Below are positions 1 to 11,328 of a stretch of DNA of 64,000 nucleotides, piece after piece. The notes beneath the pieces are model-generated. The model saw only the letters and a program-made list of their open reading frames with translations. It had not been told where the DNA came from and ran no database searches. Each line of letters opens with the position of its first letter. Position 1 is the first letter of the stretch. Position numbers and translations under genes: made by a program. Origin of the DNA: Ectocarpus siliculosus (taxonomy: Eukaryota; Sar; Phaeophyceae; Ectocarpales; Ectocarpaceae); the NCBI GenBank assembly GCA_000310025.1, contig FN649751.1, forward strand, positions 5,960,331 through 6,024,330. The letters are read 5' to 3'.

Positions 1-97
1 CACCCCCCCCCCCCCCCCCCCCCACCCTCCTATGGCGGCGCCCTAAAATAGTCACTTTTTTTGTTTTTTGTTTTTTATCTTCTTGTTTGTATTTAAG

Positions 98-3000
98 GCG
101 TGCCTGGCGCTGTCGTCGCGTTACCGGTGGTGCTTGACCGGCACTCCTCTCATCAACAAGCCCGAGGACATCGGTGCTCTCTTCTCCTTCTTGCACCTCG
201 CTCCCGCTTCGAACCCGAGAGTCTTCCTGCAGGTCTGTGTTGTCCTCGTCTGTCTCTTTGCACTTCCTTTATGATTGATTCCATCCTCCCCCTGTGCCAA
301 GTAGTCTGCGTTAGGTACAGACTTTCTTGTTTCGTAGAAGTTCAACTTGTACTGTTAAAGCAAGTAGGGTCGTGTCGCGTGTTCAACACTCAAACCGATT
401 TTCTGATGCACCCCATCATTTTCATCACTATCGTCATCCTAGGCTACCCTCCGGTAGGCTGTATGTGGTCTTGGAAGAATTGAAATCGCGGCCACCATCC
501 GTTATGGCCATCCTTGTGAAACCTACCCTTGAGAGATAAATCACCCGCCGCCTGCTTTTTTTCTTGAAGCTATGTACCTGCACTTGAGAGATTTAATCAC
601 CCGCCACCTACCTCTGTGTTTACACGTTTTCACTTCCTCCTTGTACTTTGCTTCTAGCTATACACCTGCCCTTGCGAGGAAGATTAACCACCACCGCCTA
701 CGCTTGTGTTGTCCTCCTCATCCCCGCCCCCCGACCATCACATCAAAACCTGCAGGCTATCGGGCGGCCCATCCGATCGGGCAGCGACGCCGGCCTGGCT
801 CGCCTGAGGGTTCTCATGAAGAGCGTCTGCCTGCGGAGGACGAAATCTGTGCTCAGCGGCAAGCTTCCCCCCAAGGTAAATGCTTACCATGGTACATACG
901 ATCGAGAAGGTGGAGGTGGAGGTGATGCGTCTTCTGTCTTCTCGCAAAGAGTGCGAGCCAGGTCGCTGTTTGTTTTTTGTGGAAGGTGTTCTGTGATTGC
1001 TCGGGTTAATTTCTGTTGGTGTCGGGGTATTTTGACACGGCCTTTTCAGGTACAGATACACAGAATATATAATTGTCTCCAATGATGTATCAGAGGAAAA
1101 GACACAAGAGCCGGACGATCAATAGTATGCCTTGCTCGCGACCAAACCATGCGTCGAAACGCCTTGTGCGATGCGATGTACCACGATGTACCCCAACGAT
1201 GCACGGCTCGCTTCGTGCATGACACAACGATTGTTTCGTTCTCGCCTAAATAGGATGTTCGATGTGCGAGAAGTTTGACATTCCGGTTTTGCGTACGCGT
1301 CAAAGCACGCATGTTTCGGCAGGGGGAGGGACACGATTTGTACAGTAGACAGGAGTGAGGATTATTCACCTACGTGTTCATGTTCATACACGCTCTTCGG
1401 TGTGGTTTCCTCGTCACCTTCGTCTTGGCGAGCGACCCAATGACATGACGGTCCTCAGCGCGCGCCGCCGAACACCCCCTTGTCTCGCCCTCTTGAAAAA
1501 ACGAAACAAAAAACGGCGGGGTGCAGGTGGTGGAGATCCACCGCGTCCAGATGGACGACGGCCACCGCGAGGCCTACAACACTCTGTTCAACAGCGCCAG
1601 GGCCGCCTTCAAAGCCGCTCTCGCCGATGGAGAAGCAGAGGTGTGTTTCGAGAGGGGGGTGAGCGGGGGGGCTCCGTGTGACACGCCATTCGTGCGAGGG
1701 TCTCCTCTGCTCTGAACTATCGTCGCCTGTCCCCTGTTTACCACTGCTTCGTCTCTTGCCCCATGAATCAATCCATTATAGTAGTTTGAACGTTGTTTTG
1801 TTGGTGTGTGTGTGTGTTTTTTTTTTTTTGCGACGCAATGTTACTAATCTAGTTACACGCTCTCGCTCTCTCGCCCGTTTGGCGCTCTGGCTGCCCCTAG
1901 GTGATGTCCCAGTACGCCAGCGTCCTCGAGTGCCTGCTCCGGCTGCGTCAGGTGTGCTGCGCGGAGAGCCTCGTCCCTTCGGGCAGGCTCGAGACGGCGA
2001 GGAAGGTGCTCAATCAGCTCGCCAAGGAAGGGCCCAAGCTCGGCAAGGAGGTGAGTTTTTTTGTTGTTGTTTTTGTCGTGCTACTTGTAGAAGCTCGGCA
2101 GGGAGGTGAGTTTGTTTTTTGTTTTTTGTTGTTTTCGTCGTGCTACTTGTAGAAGCTCGGCAAGGAGGTGAGTTTTTTTGTTGTTGCTTTGTTTTTGTCG
2201 TGCTACTTGTAGCTGGGCACAACACACTTACAATCGGTTCAAGAAGATGCGGAAGCTCTTGTTTTCCTGATTCTTTTCGTCTCGTGCTGGTTATGAGGTA
2301 AGTTGGGCACAGCAGTAGTAGTAGAAAATGTTTAGTGGAATCAGCCGTTTTGTTTCTGTTCGTTTTTTGGTCAGAAGGAGTAGAAGTGTGTGGAAAGGGC
2401 TAAGTTTTGCTTTTTCTGGTTGGACAACGCAGTAGGAAAAACTCGAACGTTCTGGGACTTTCTTTCATGTGTGCTGGCTTCCAAGAGACGTCGGGGCGAA
2501 GTTTTTTTTTTTTTTGCTGGTATTGTAAAAAGCTTTTCGTGGCTAGAGTAGAGCTCACAGGCACATCGAATAAGGAAGAGAGCTCCTCACCCTTATAGAC
2601 TCACCTCCGTGGCGGTTTTGTGCCTCTCTTCCTGTTCCCCACCTGGTATGTATTCAGGAAGCGACGAAGCTGTTCGCCAAGCTCAAGGGCCTTCTCGAGC
2701 AGGATGAGGGGGCCGAGTGCGCCATTTGGTGAGAGATACAAGAGAGCCGGGGGGAGAAAGCGAGATATGAACATTTGTGGCACAACAGGTAGAGAGTGGT
2801 TCTAGGTTAAGTTTGGTGGAGCGGGTCACGACTAGAGATGCAGCGCGCATCGCTTCGAGCGAGGTAGTTCATCGGTGTCTGAGTATCGATTGATGTTTGT
2901 TTTGAGGGGGCGTCGACCGTACCACAAATGAAATGCGTTTGTGCGATGAAGCACGCTCATTTCGCCTCCCCCTTGACCTTCTTCGTTGCCTTTGGTTTGT

Positions 3001-6000
3001 TTGTTTGTCTTGCGACCTGTCGTGACGGGTAACCCTGTAGCACCGCGTCAAAGGATCACCGACAATTTTTGGGTGATATGTAGGCGTCCCACATGCACGT
3101 TGTCTTGAGCAACTTACGTTTTCTTGACTCACGATGGTTCGCCATTTGTGCAACGATGAATGGCACGCCGGCCTGTTGATTCGGTGTGCCGTCCTAGACA
3201 ACAAACTTATTATTGTCGCTGCCCGCCTCGCCCCACCCCTCTCTCTCCCGACACACCGATGGCGTTTGTTCAAGCCTGGAGCTTGTTGGCCACGCCGATG
3301 CCCGCGTGCTGCGCCGGTGCGGCCATGGTTTCTGCAGCAAGGTTAGTCCGTCGTGTGGTATCACGTCGCCAAGCTGCAAAGAGGTATATAGCCATGCTGT
3401 CACTCCCTGGTGTTTCGTAACTGATCCGCCTGACGCGCACGATGATGGTCGAGGCGAAATGATATCCATACCACACCGTCGTGTCGAATGCTGTCATTCA
3501 AGGGTAACCCTCTCCCTCCACTCTCCCCCGTCTTTCTGGCTACGTAGATGGTAGGAGGGCAAGATGAGCAAGAAGTTTTTTTGTGTTCGCACAGGCAGCA
3601 GTGGCACGTAGATACGTAAGTCTTCCATTGTTAGGGTGATTTGTACTTTGGAGAATGGACCAACGATACACATGGTACCATCTCAGATAGGGTCATGGAG
3701 TGCCCGCCAGTAGCCAACTGTCTAACGGCTACCATACACAGTAAGGCAGTACAGTCGTCCCTCGGTTAAGGACACACATGATTTTTCGTCTTAAACAGGT
3801 GTCCTTAAACCGGGGAAGTGTCCTTAAGGCTGATACCCCTCCGTATGTAGTACAGTTCTGCGAGCCACCATGCCCGTTTAAAAAAAGTTGTCCTTAACCG
3901 GGGGAATGTCTTTAAGAATGGCGTCCTTAACCGAGGGATGACTGTACAGTGCCCCCTCCCACGCCGAATGTCTTAAACACGACACGACACGACAGTGTCT
4001 GGGAGCAATGGTGAAGGCAGGTCCGCCGGTGGCGGGCGGCAACAGGAACAAGTGCCCGCTGTGCCGCTTGGAGTTCTCCCAGGAAGATGTGGTCAGCGGC
4101 GCTGAGCTCGAGAAGGCCGGAGGAGCCAGCCAGGCCGCGGGTGGGGAAGAGGTGGCGGCAAGCGCCGTCGCGGCGGCGGCGGCGGCGGCGGCAGCGGTGC
4201 CGGGGGCGACGGTGGTGGAGGGCAAGGGGGGGGGGCGTGTGCCTCCGCCGAAGGTCGCCGCGCTGCTGCAGAGGTGAGCTCCGGCGGAACGGGGTACTCA
4301 TAGCCGTGCATGCTGTTGTCGTTAGATCGTTGACTTCGTATTCCTACAAAGCCTACAAAGCCGGGGAGCACGCCGGGTTCTCACCGAACCAGGCTCTCAC
4401 ATCACCAACCACGAAGCGCCGTCAGGAGGTTTTCGGCGAGTCGAATGGAAGGTGTGGGGGTGGGGGGTGGGGGTGATTCTGCGGCGTGTTGCGCGATTAG
4501 TCGGGTCTGGCGCATGTGTGTGTCTCTTTTGTTGGCATCGACCGCGCTAGCCGGCTGACCAATGAAAGTACGTCAGTCTTGTAGCGGGATAACAAACCCA
4601 ACAATTTCTACCGACAGGGAGAGGGGCGCGCGTGTGTGTGTGTGTGTGTGTAAATCTTTTGGTTGGCACCTTCCGCGCTATCCGAGGGACCAATGAAAAG
4701 ATGCCAATCTTACGAGTATGGCGGGATAATAGCGCGAACACGTTTCTCCGTGTGCGTGCGTTGTTGCCTTACCACTTTTAGTGTCCGGAAGAGCGGGTCT
4801 TAGCACAGCAGTTTCGATGTTGTGTCGCTCTCTTGCTCAACCAGTCCGTTCGCGTTTTTTTTTCCGTCGTCTACATCACCTCTTGCTCATCTACGTGCGA
4901 TACGTCGAGTATCTCCGCCCGCGATACATGTATCGGGGCCAAACCGATCCAATCGCTTTTGCGCCTGCCCCGTGTGTGTGCGTGCGTGTGTTTTTTTCTG
5001 CCGCTTCGTCCGGCACCGACCAAAAAAAGCCTCCACGAGCTGCGTCGCTCAGGCAACGGTGACAAGGCCGTCGTCTTCTCTCAGTTCACCTCTTTCCTCG
5101 ACGTAATCCAGGTGTGCCTCGACGCCATGCTTCATATCCGGGGGGTGTACTTTGTGGTACTGCTGTACTGGCTCGATTTGTTCGGAGGACACAAGGGAGT
5201 GTGGTTGGTGACGCTAAGAAGATGTCTGTTTCAAGTGTTGGGAGGTAGAGCGAGCCGACGTTCGCCGTTGGTGTTTGTGAGATGTTGCTCGCTCGCGAGG
5301 ACGACAGCGAGGTTTTAGCTGTGCAGAGAGACTCTTTGTAGGTTTTTCTGAAACCGTTCCCTTCCCTTGGGTACATCCTCGCCTACTGCTTGTACGACCA
5401 CGGGAATTCATTTCTTCTGCGCTGGGAAGCAAGCCGCGTAGAGTGAGGGCACTAGAGGTTAGAGATGATGACGTTGTCCAATGTGAAGACAGCAGCGACA
5501 GCGCTCTCCCCCCATCACCATGGTGCCTACTACAATATGTCGCATCTGCTTTTTGCGGGGTCGGGCATCGATCGAGGCTGACGCTATTTCCGCAATACCA
5601 TGTGCCCGCTCCTGCTGCCCCCATGGGTGCCGTCATCGAAGCCCTTCCTTTTGGCTGACGGCTTCCGGCTCGCTCGCCTTGACGGAAGCATGACCAACAA
5701 GCAGCGCCAGGCGGAGCTGAAGCGCTTCGCGGGCAAGGGTGGCGACGGTGCAGAGGTGAGCGTCTGGGGGGGGGGGGGGGGGGGCATGGGTGCGGTAATT
5801 CGATGGCGATTGAGTCGTTTTCAACGTCGGCGAGAGCTTGTGTTCTCTTTTTTCATCACAGCCACAAGGAGGGGTGGGGTTACGCACATTCATAACGCCC
5901 GCACTAGGGTGTGACCCCGGCAAGCCACACGCCTTGCCCCCTTCATCCCAGTGTCCCGTCATCTACCGGGTACGAAATCAAGCAGGCTGGCTGTTCACGG

Positions 6001-7695
6001 CTGGTCTAAACAAGCTGCCCGCGACACGGGTTTGATGGTGATGCAGCTAACCCCTCCTCCCTCCCCCCTCCTCATGGGAAACCCGTTTCCAACTTTTGAC
6101 AACTCCAAGGTCATGCTGGCCAGCCTGATGGCGGCGGGCACCGGAATCAACCTCACCTCAGCCAACCACTGCTTCATCGCAGATCGTGAGTGTGTCCCGA
6201 GCCTGATACGGCAGCAGAGCGTTATTTTTCCCGTCCTGTTAATTTTCAGCCGTTGTGTGTGTGGTGTTCGTTCTGTTTTTTTTCTGGCGCCAGTCTACGC
6301 ATCTCTCGGTGTACGTGTTTGACGCATGTATGCATCAACCGGGGTCACCCACCTCACCTCACAAGCGATACGTAAAACTACCTTACTGTACTTACTGTAC
6401 AACACGTGGACGTAGAGAGAATTCACGGGCGGCGCACTGAGGCACGGGCTTGCCGCGTGGAGATCGTATAGTACATTCGCAAAAGAGATTTTCGAAAGTA
6501 GGATGGACGGATTAAAGGCCTTTGTCGATTCTGGGGACAAGCTGCAGTCCGTTCGGCCGCTAGCTCCCAACTCCCGTCGTGCAACGTGCTGAAATTTAGC
6601 GGTTTCTTGGTCGAGGGGGAGTATATGCCAGACCCTGTTGCTGCTGCGGCAAGCACTCTACTTTTTTTTTTTACAATTATGCCTGCCAAGGCTGACGAGT
6701 GAGAGCCCGCTTCTTTTTCCGGTTTTCAGCGTGGTGGAACGCGAGCGTGGAGAGCCAGGCCATGGACCGCGTGCACCGTATCGGCCAGACGAAGCCCGTC
6801 CGTGTGGTGAGGATGGTATCGGCAGACTCGGTGGAAGACCGCATCCTGGAGATTCAGGAGGCCAAGGAAGCCCTCGGGAAGGGGGCTCTGCGGAAGGTGA
6901 GGAGAATTGCCCCCCATGGGACCCTGCCTGGGCGGGAAAGCGGGGGGAGGGGGAGGGGGGGGGTGTACTCTTATGTATAGCAGGCCTTTGACCCGCGTCC
7001 TCAAGAGGACGGAGCATGGTTGCCACAGGACCGATCACCGATGGTCAATCGTTCCTTCCTACTGTACTAAAGCGGGGGTCTTTGCTGGTTTGGGTTTTTG
7101 TGGAAACGGGTGGCGTTCTTGGAAACGCGCGTTCGGAGTGGGATGGGGGAGGGTGGTCTTGTATCGGGGAGCACGCCGACGATGTGGTGTCAGGGCGGGA
7201 TCAATAAGAGTTGACCCCGCCGTGCTCTTGATTGTTTCCCCCCCGCAATTTCTTCGGGCATGTTTCTGTCCGTGTTTTGGGCCTTCTGCCGTGTGCACCA
7301 AAGGGGATAGGATAGTCACCGGTCGCCGCCCTCGAACTCCTCCGCTTAATATCTCTCTCTGACCACCCCCCACCCCGCGGTCCTCAACGCTGCTGTCTGT
7401 CTGTCTGTCTTGTCTGTCTGTCTGTTCCTTCCTTCTTTGCCGTCGGACCGCTCTCAATCACGCGGACAACCCGGCCTTACCCAAATCAAACCCACCCAAT
7501 GGACCGGGTGATGACCGCGAATCCACACTACTACCGTCACGATGTTCCCTCCACCACTGCGGCGTGATGACGGCCGGTATGAAATTCAACGCCCTCTTGG
7601 ACGTCCAGCTCAAGCCGGACGAGGTCCGCAAGGCGAGGATGACCGATCTACGCACCATTTTCGAGTGCAAGACGGAGCACGCGATTGAAGCCTAG
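98..7695 (+). CDS. Rad5/HLTF-type SNF2 helicase with internal RING finger (3' part, 12 exons)
   Basis: Exons I join: 98-232, 756-875, 1527-1640, 1901-2050, 2658-2728, 3275-3341, 3996-4273, 5030-5111, 5642-5755, 6110-6185, 6730-6896, 7609-7695. They total 486 codons plus a stop with phase kept at every junction. The first exon carries the SNF2 motif III region (RYRWCLTGTPLIN), so the ATP-binding motifs I and II lie upstream of the window. A C3HC4 RING is assembled across three exons (ECAIC, then RRCGHGFCSKC, then NKCPLC). The helicase C half follows: KAVVFSQFTSFLD, RLARLDGSM, MAAGTGINLTSANHC, then [21 protein letters not shown]. The C-terminus (EVRKARMTDLRTIFE) is also family-typical. A RING between the two helicase lobes defines the Rad5/Rad16/HLTF group: DNA translocases and E3 ubiquitin ligases acting in postreplication or excision repair. 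Rad5, HLTF or Rad16 cannot be separated here because the N-terminus (HIRAN or not) is missing. An alanine-rich stretch sits between the RING and the second lobe. Confidence 0.9.
2036..2212 (+). repeat. Tandem triplication carrying a 5' splice site and a 3' splice-like end
   Basis: The last 15 bases of the exon ending at 2050 (coding KLGKE) plus the start of the next intron are repeated. Fifteen-base copies lie at 2036-2050, 2091-2105 and 2153-2167. Each is followed by GTGAGT and a T-rich stretch ending CTACTTGTAG. The intron-like pieces are 2051-2090, 2106-2152 and 2168-2212. If spliced, the copies would be in-frame 5-codon microexons; more likely they sit unspliced inside the intron that ends at 2657. 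Confidence 0.85.
3752..3944. mobile_element. MITE, pogo/Tigger-like, copy 1
   Basis: The element begins CAGTCGTCCCTCGGTTAAGG and ends with its near-perfect reverse complement, giving terminal inverted repeats of about 22-24 bp. It is flanked by TA on both sides (3750-3751 and 3945-3946), the target duplication of Tc1/mariner/pogo elements. CAGT termini with a CCCTCG-like continuation resemble Tigger-type ends. It is 193 bp with no coding capacity, so it is a non-autonomous copy. It lies in the intron between the RING exons of the helicase, ending about 50 bp before the 3996 acceptor. Confidence 0.8.
4512..4745. repeat. Intronic tandem duplication, about 131-bp unit
   Basis: Two diverged copies share GTTGGCA(T/C)C, CGCGCTA, GACCAATGAAA and GCGGGATAA in the same order. 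GTTGGC starts at 4531 and 4662. A (GT)n run at 4630-4651 lies between them. Both are inside the helicase intron 4274-5029. Confidence 0.7.
6963..7070. repeat. Dispersed repeat, copy A
   Basis: This segment in the last helicase intron matches 52862-52985 in order: a GTACT..TTATG start, the near-palindrome GTCCTCaAGAGGAC, then GGACCGATCACCGATGG and CAATCGTTCC. No coding potential was seen. It appears to be a short interspersed element of unknown class. Confidence 0.6.
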
Positions 7696-8076
7696 GCTAG
7701 GCTAAGCTGAGGCTGGACCGGGCGCAGTCAATCCTTGCTGCCTCCGCCGGAATTACGACAAGCACGAAGTTTTCTCACGGTTGGGGTTGACGGTGGGGAG
7801 GGGGGGGGGGCAGAGAGCGGGTGTTATTCGCGAATCACCACCGACGCGTTTGTTTACGATCAATTTTGGTGAGTTCGGTCTGAGTGTCCTGACTGGTCCA
7901 TCTCATGAGCGGCCGAAAGGGGGGTATATCCACTAGTGAAGAATCCGCCTTACGTGCCCCCCCTCCTGCTGTTGCATACGGGAACTTCATGTCTCTTCTT
8001 TTTTCTCCATCTCTTCTGTGTCTTCGTTTTTTTCTGTTTGCCCCATTTTACCGTTGCGGAAGCTTCTACCGACACC

Positions 8077-8340
8077 CCATGTACCTTTCAATGACCCTGT
8101 AGGATACATGTCACTCACAGTTGTAGTTCCATGTACCTTTCAATGACCCTGTAGGGTATACATGTCACTCACAGTTGTAGTTCCATGTACCTTTCAATGA
8201 CCCTGTAGGATACATGTCACTCACAGTTGTAGTTCCATGTACCTTTCAATGACCCTGTAGGATACGTGTCACTCACAGTTGTAGTTCCATGTACCTTTCA
8301 TTGACCCTGTAGGATATACATGTCACTCACAGTTGTAGTT
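8077..8340. repeat. Minisatellite: five units of 52-54 bp
   Basis: Five almost identical head-to-tail units begin CCATGTACCTTTCAATGACC and end CACAGTTGTAGTT. A truncated sixth (CCATGTACTT) follows at 8341. Variation is limited to a 2-bp TA insertion and single substitutions, so the array is young or homogenised. Confidence 0.95.
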
Positions 8341-9982
8341 CCATGTACTTCCTGGAGTATTCCTTTGATGGCCGAGGAAATATTCCAGCTCAAATACTCG
8401 CCATGCACCAATGGTTCTCGTTGTTGTTCCTGATACTATTTCTTCGGGCCCAAATTCTGGCAAGAGGCCGGTCTCAATCGCCATGGTGATGTTGGTTGAC
8501 AGTCTCGTTTCCCGATTTGATGCTTGATTTCCTGGTAAATCTACGGTCTTGTCAGACCAAATGTATTTTTGGCACATTGGCGGGACAGGTGTACATGTTT
8601 TCTTCTGGCGATCAAGGCGGGACTCCTCAGCAAACACGCCTCCCCCGTAGGACAAAGTTGTTCGATCGTTTTCGTATACTTAAGTACAGTGGCTGCCGGT
8701 AGGTCAGATAGGCGAGGGGGGGTCGTGTACTTTATGGTCGTGCGGGTGACACTTTTTCAGTTTTTCGGCCGTCGACTTTCACGTTGCATGTCTTGATGTT
8801 TTGAGAGTAAAAAGGGAAGCGGCGGTGGGATGATGTTGATTTGTAATTTCGACCAAACAGGAAGATGAAGATGGTGGAAAGCTCTTCGTGGTAACAACAG
8901 AGTGTACGGTGGTAGTGTATGGCGGGTCGTCGAAAACGTGAAAGCCCGAACCTAGGCGATACCCACGGCCGTACCTTTTATATACTTTTTTCACTTGGCG
9001 GACTGGGGGTACAATAGTTTAGGTACTGCTGTTCTCCCCGCCGCTGCAGGTGTAGGTTGGTGTGGATCCACGTGTCCCGTATCGATGCACGGTTTATTTG
9101 CGGTTCAACACCGAAGGTTGTATTCATATCATTATGGCTATTAAAACGGCTGAGTACGGCACGTGGCTTTCCCTTTGCGCTCGCATGCGTGCCCGCAACC
9201 ACTGCACTATTGCAGCACGCAGGTACAAGAAGAGACAAGGACCTACGGCCAACTCCGTACAATACTCCTCTCAAAAACACGCGCAAGGCGTTTTCGCACC
9301 GTCGTGTGCTCGCGACTAGACACCTTGCACCACATCCATCCCGAATGTTAGTCCTACGCAGACAAGACCGATTTTGATGATATTTCATCGCACCATCTCA
9401 TTAAATAGTATTAGTAATGGCAATCTACAAAGAACGGTCAACGAATATCGCTATGCTGTGGGCCTGTCAGATGCCTTTCGCCGGGACGGGGGAGGGGGGT
9501 GTCTAGCACCCGGTCCAGGTTTTGATACCGTATTGGTATTTTCTTGGGAACAATATCCCAAATTTTCTCGACGTCGGTTTTCACTCCTTTTGGTACCATC
9601 TGAACGCACCAGAGCCGGGGTCACAGGCAGGATTGTTTTTCGTCCGCCTTCCCTCTGCGGTGCTTGCCTATTGATTGATTTCTATGGCGACAAGGATTCC
9701 GCCTGTATTGTACAGAGAGAAAAACAACGAGATCGCGACTCGATGACTCAATCCCGCTGCTGCTGTCATCGGGCGAATCGGACTGACACGATGGACCCGT
9801 CCATCGTAATCGACGCGCTATCGAAGACAGGGGGATTGGGGCATCCACAGACTGACATGACACGGATATACATTGCTGGTACTACTGTGCCCATATTCTG
9901 GGTCATGTAGCTCGGCTTGGAACAGGAACGTTCATCTTCGTACTCCGTATGCATAGATATGTATCTTCTCCCGTTCGAGATA

Positions 9983-10184
9983 CAGTCGTCCCTCGGTCAA
10001 GGACACACATGATTATTCATTTAACCAGGTGTCCCTTGTAAGCCGGGGAAGAGTCCTTAAGGTTGATACCCTTCCTTACGTTGTACATTCGATGACCCAC
10101 CATACTTGTGGGGAAAAAGTTGTCCTTTGCCGGGGGAGTGTCGCTAAAAATTGTGTTCTTAGCCGGGGGAGGGAGGGATGACCG
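9983..10184. mobile_element. MITE, pogo/Tigger-like, copy 2
   Basis: This second copy of the 3752-3944 family matches along its whole length, including CAGTCGTCCCTCGGTCAAGG at the left end and the internal GGTGTCC and GTTGATACCC segments. TA flanks both ends (9981-9982 and 10185-10186). The right terminus is more decayed than in copy 1. It is non-coding. Confidence 0.75.
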
Positions 10185-10682
10185 TACTTCACTCTGGACG
10201 ATCATGGTGGCAGCCCCCCGAAAAGTCGTCAAGCATTTCGACAACACCCGCCGCCCAAAACCAAGGCACCAATCTTCAAGCGCGCGGACGCGCGTTGCGC
10301 GGAAAAAGGGGGCAAGGGGAAACACAACCAAGAGATCCCTGTAAGTGCAGTCGACCAATGAAGGAAGATATCAGCGTGCCGCCACACCGGGTGCCGTTTT
10401 CATCTCGGCATACAGATCCCTCCCCTTCGGCAAAAACATCAACAACCCCATATGCCGCCGCAACTTCTTGGTTCTTGGGACTTAGCGCCCAACCCACCCT
10501 GACGTACATGACTCCTCGGCCGGTTTGATCGCGTCTCTAAAGCGCTTCGGGGTGAAAAAATCGCAAAAACTTTTCGGTGGTCGAGAAGATTTGAGGCCAC
10601 CCGAACGGACAACGAAGAACACGCAGGCCAGAGAAATATTCCACCAAGCACACACAGCACAACGCATGCTAAAATACCGGAG

Positions 10683-11140
10683 ACCATATCCTCCCAATCT
10701 CCCACTCTACTGGCAGTTTTTCTAAACTGCCCATGGGACACCCATGGGCCGCCCATGGACGACCCATGAAGTGCCCATGGGCTGCACATGGGCGGCCGAT
10801 GAAGTGCCCACCGTGGGCACTTCAACCTAGAACTTCGCCACCTTCACGTCAACCTAGAACTTAGGTATTTACCAGCGCCAACCTAGCGCGTATCGTGCGG
10901 GAGAGGCTTGGGGTAGTGGTTAGGGTTAGCGTTACGGTTGTTAGCCGCTAGAGGGCCCGTTCCAAAGCAGATAATCTATTGTTTTGGAGTACACTGGTTC
11001 GGTTGAAGGGCTCTCATTGGCCGCCCATGGGCTTCCCATGGGCCTAACGGGGTGCGCCCATGGGTCGCCCATGGGTCACCCATGGGAGTCCCATGGGTCG
11101 TTTGGGAAAACTGTACAAAGTGTGGGAGACCTCTCCTGGG
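10683..11140. repeat. CCATGG-rich inverted repeat (fold-back) element
   Basis: The left arm (about 10683-10812) and right arm (about 11018-11135) are inverted copies. Each has an outer CTCCCAC..CAGTTTT block followed by a run of CCCATGGG palindromes. I count ten CCATGG sites across the two arms. A spacer of about 200 bp lies between them. Termini and target duplication could not be fixed by eye. Confidence 0.7.
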
Positions 11141-11328
11141 GAAAGCTAAGCTTCTCTTTGACACCGCTATCACTCGAGACTTCACCAATTTCGCTTCTGC
11201 AAGCAGGGCACGGATGCTCGTAACACAGTACACATCGCACGACACACCTCGTGACCTGACATACATGAGACCAAGATCCTGGTCCTCATGACCCACAAAA
11301 CTCTTGGTCAGAAAAATCTCGCCCGTGC

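Larger units (their letters stand above)
7696..11328. other. Convergent intergenic spacer, no gene recognised
   Basis: This 3.6-kb spacer separates the 3' ends of the helicase (+) and the HOOK gene (-). It holds a 52-bp tandem repeat, a TA-flanked MITE and a CCATGG-rich inverted repeat, listed separately. The longest open frame (9374-9910, +) has no recognisable domain and no exon-like continuation, so I do not call it a gene. Confidence 0.7.

Noticed and set aside
8077-8340. CRISPR-like array
   Set aside because: Units are contiguous with no unique spacers, and the context is a eukaryotic genome; it is an ordinary minisatellite.
9374-9910. 178-codon open frame on + strand
   Set aside because: It has no recognisable domain, biased composition and no supporting splice continuation, and it lies in a repeat-rich spacer. 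Judged a chance ORF.
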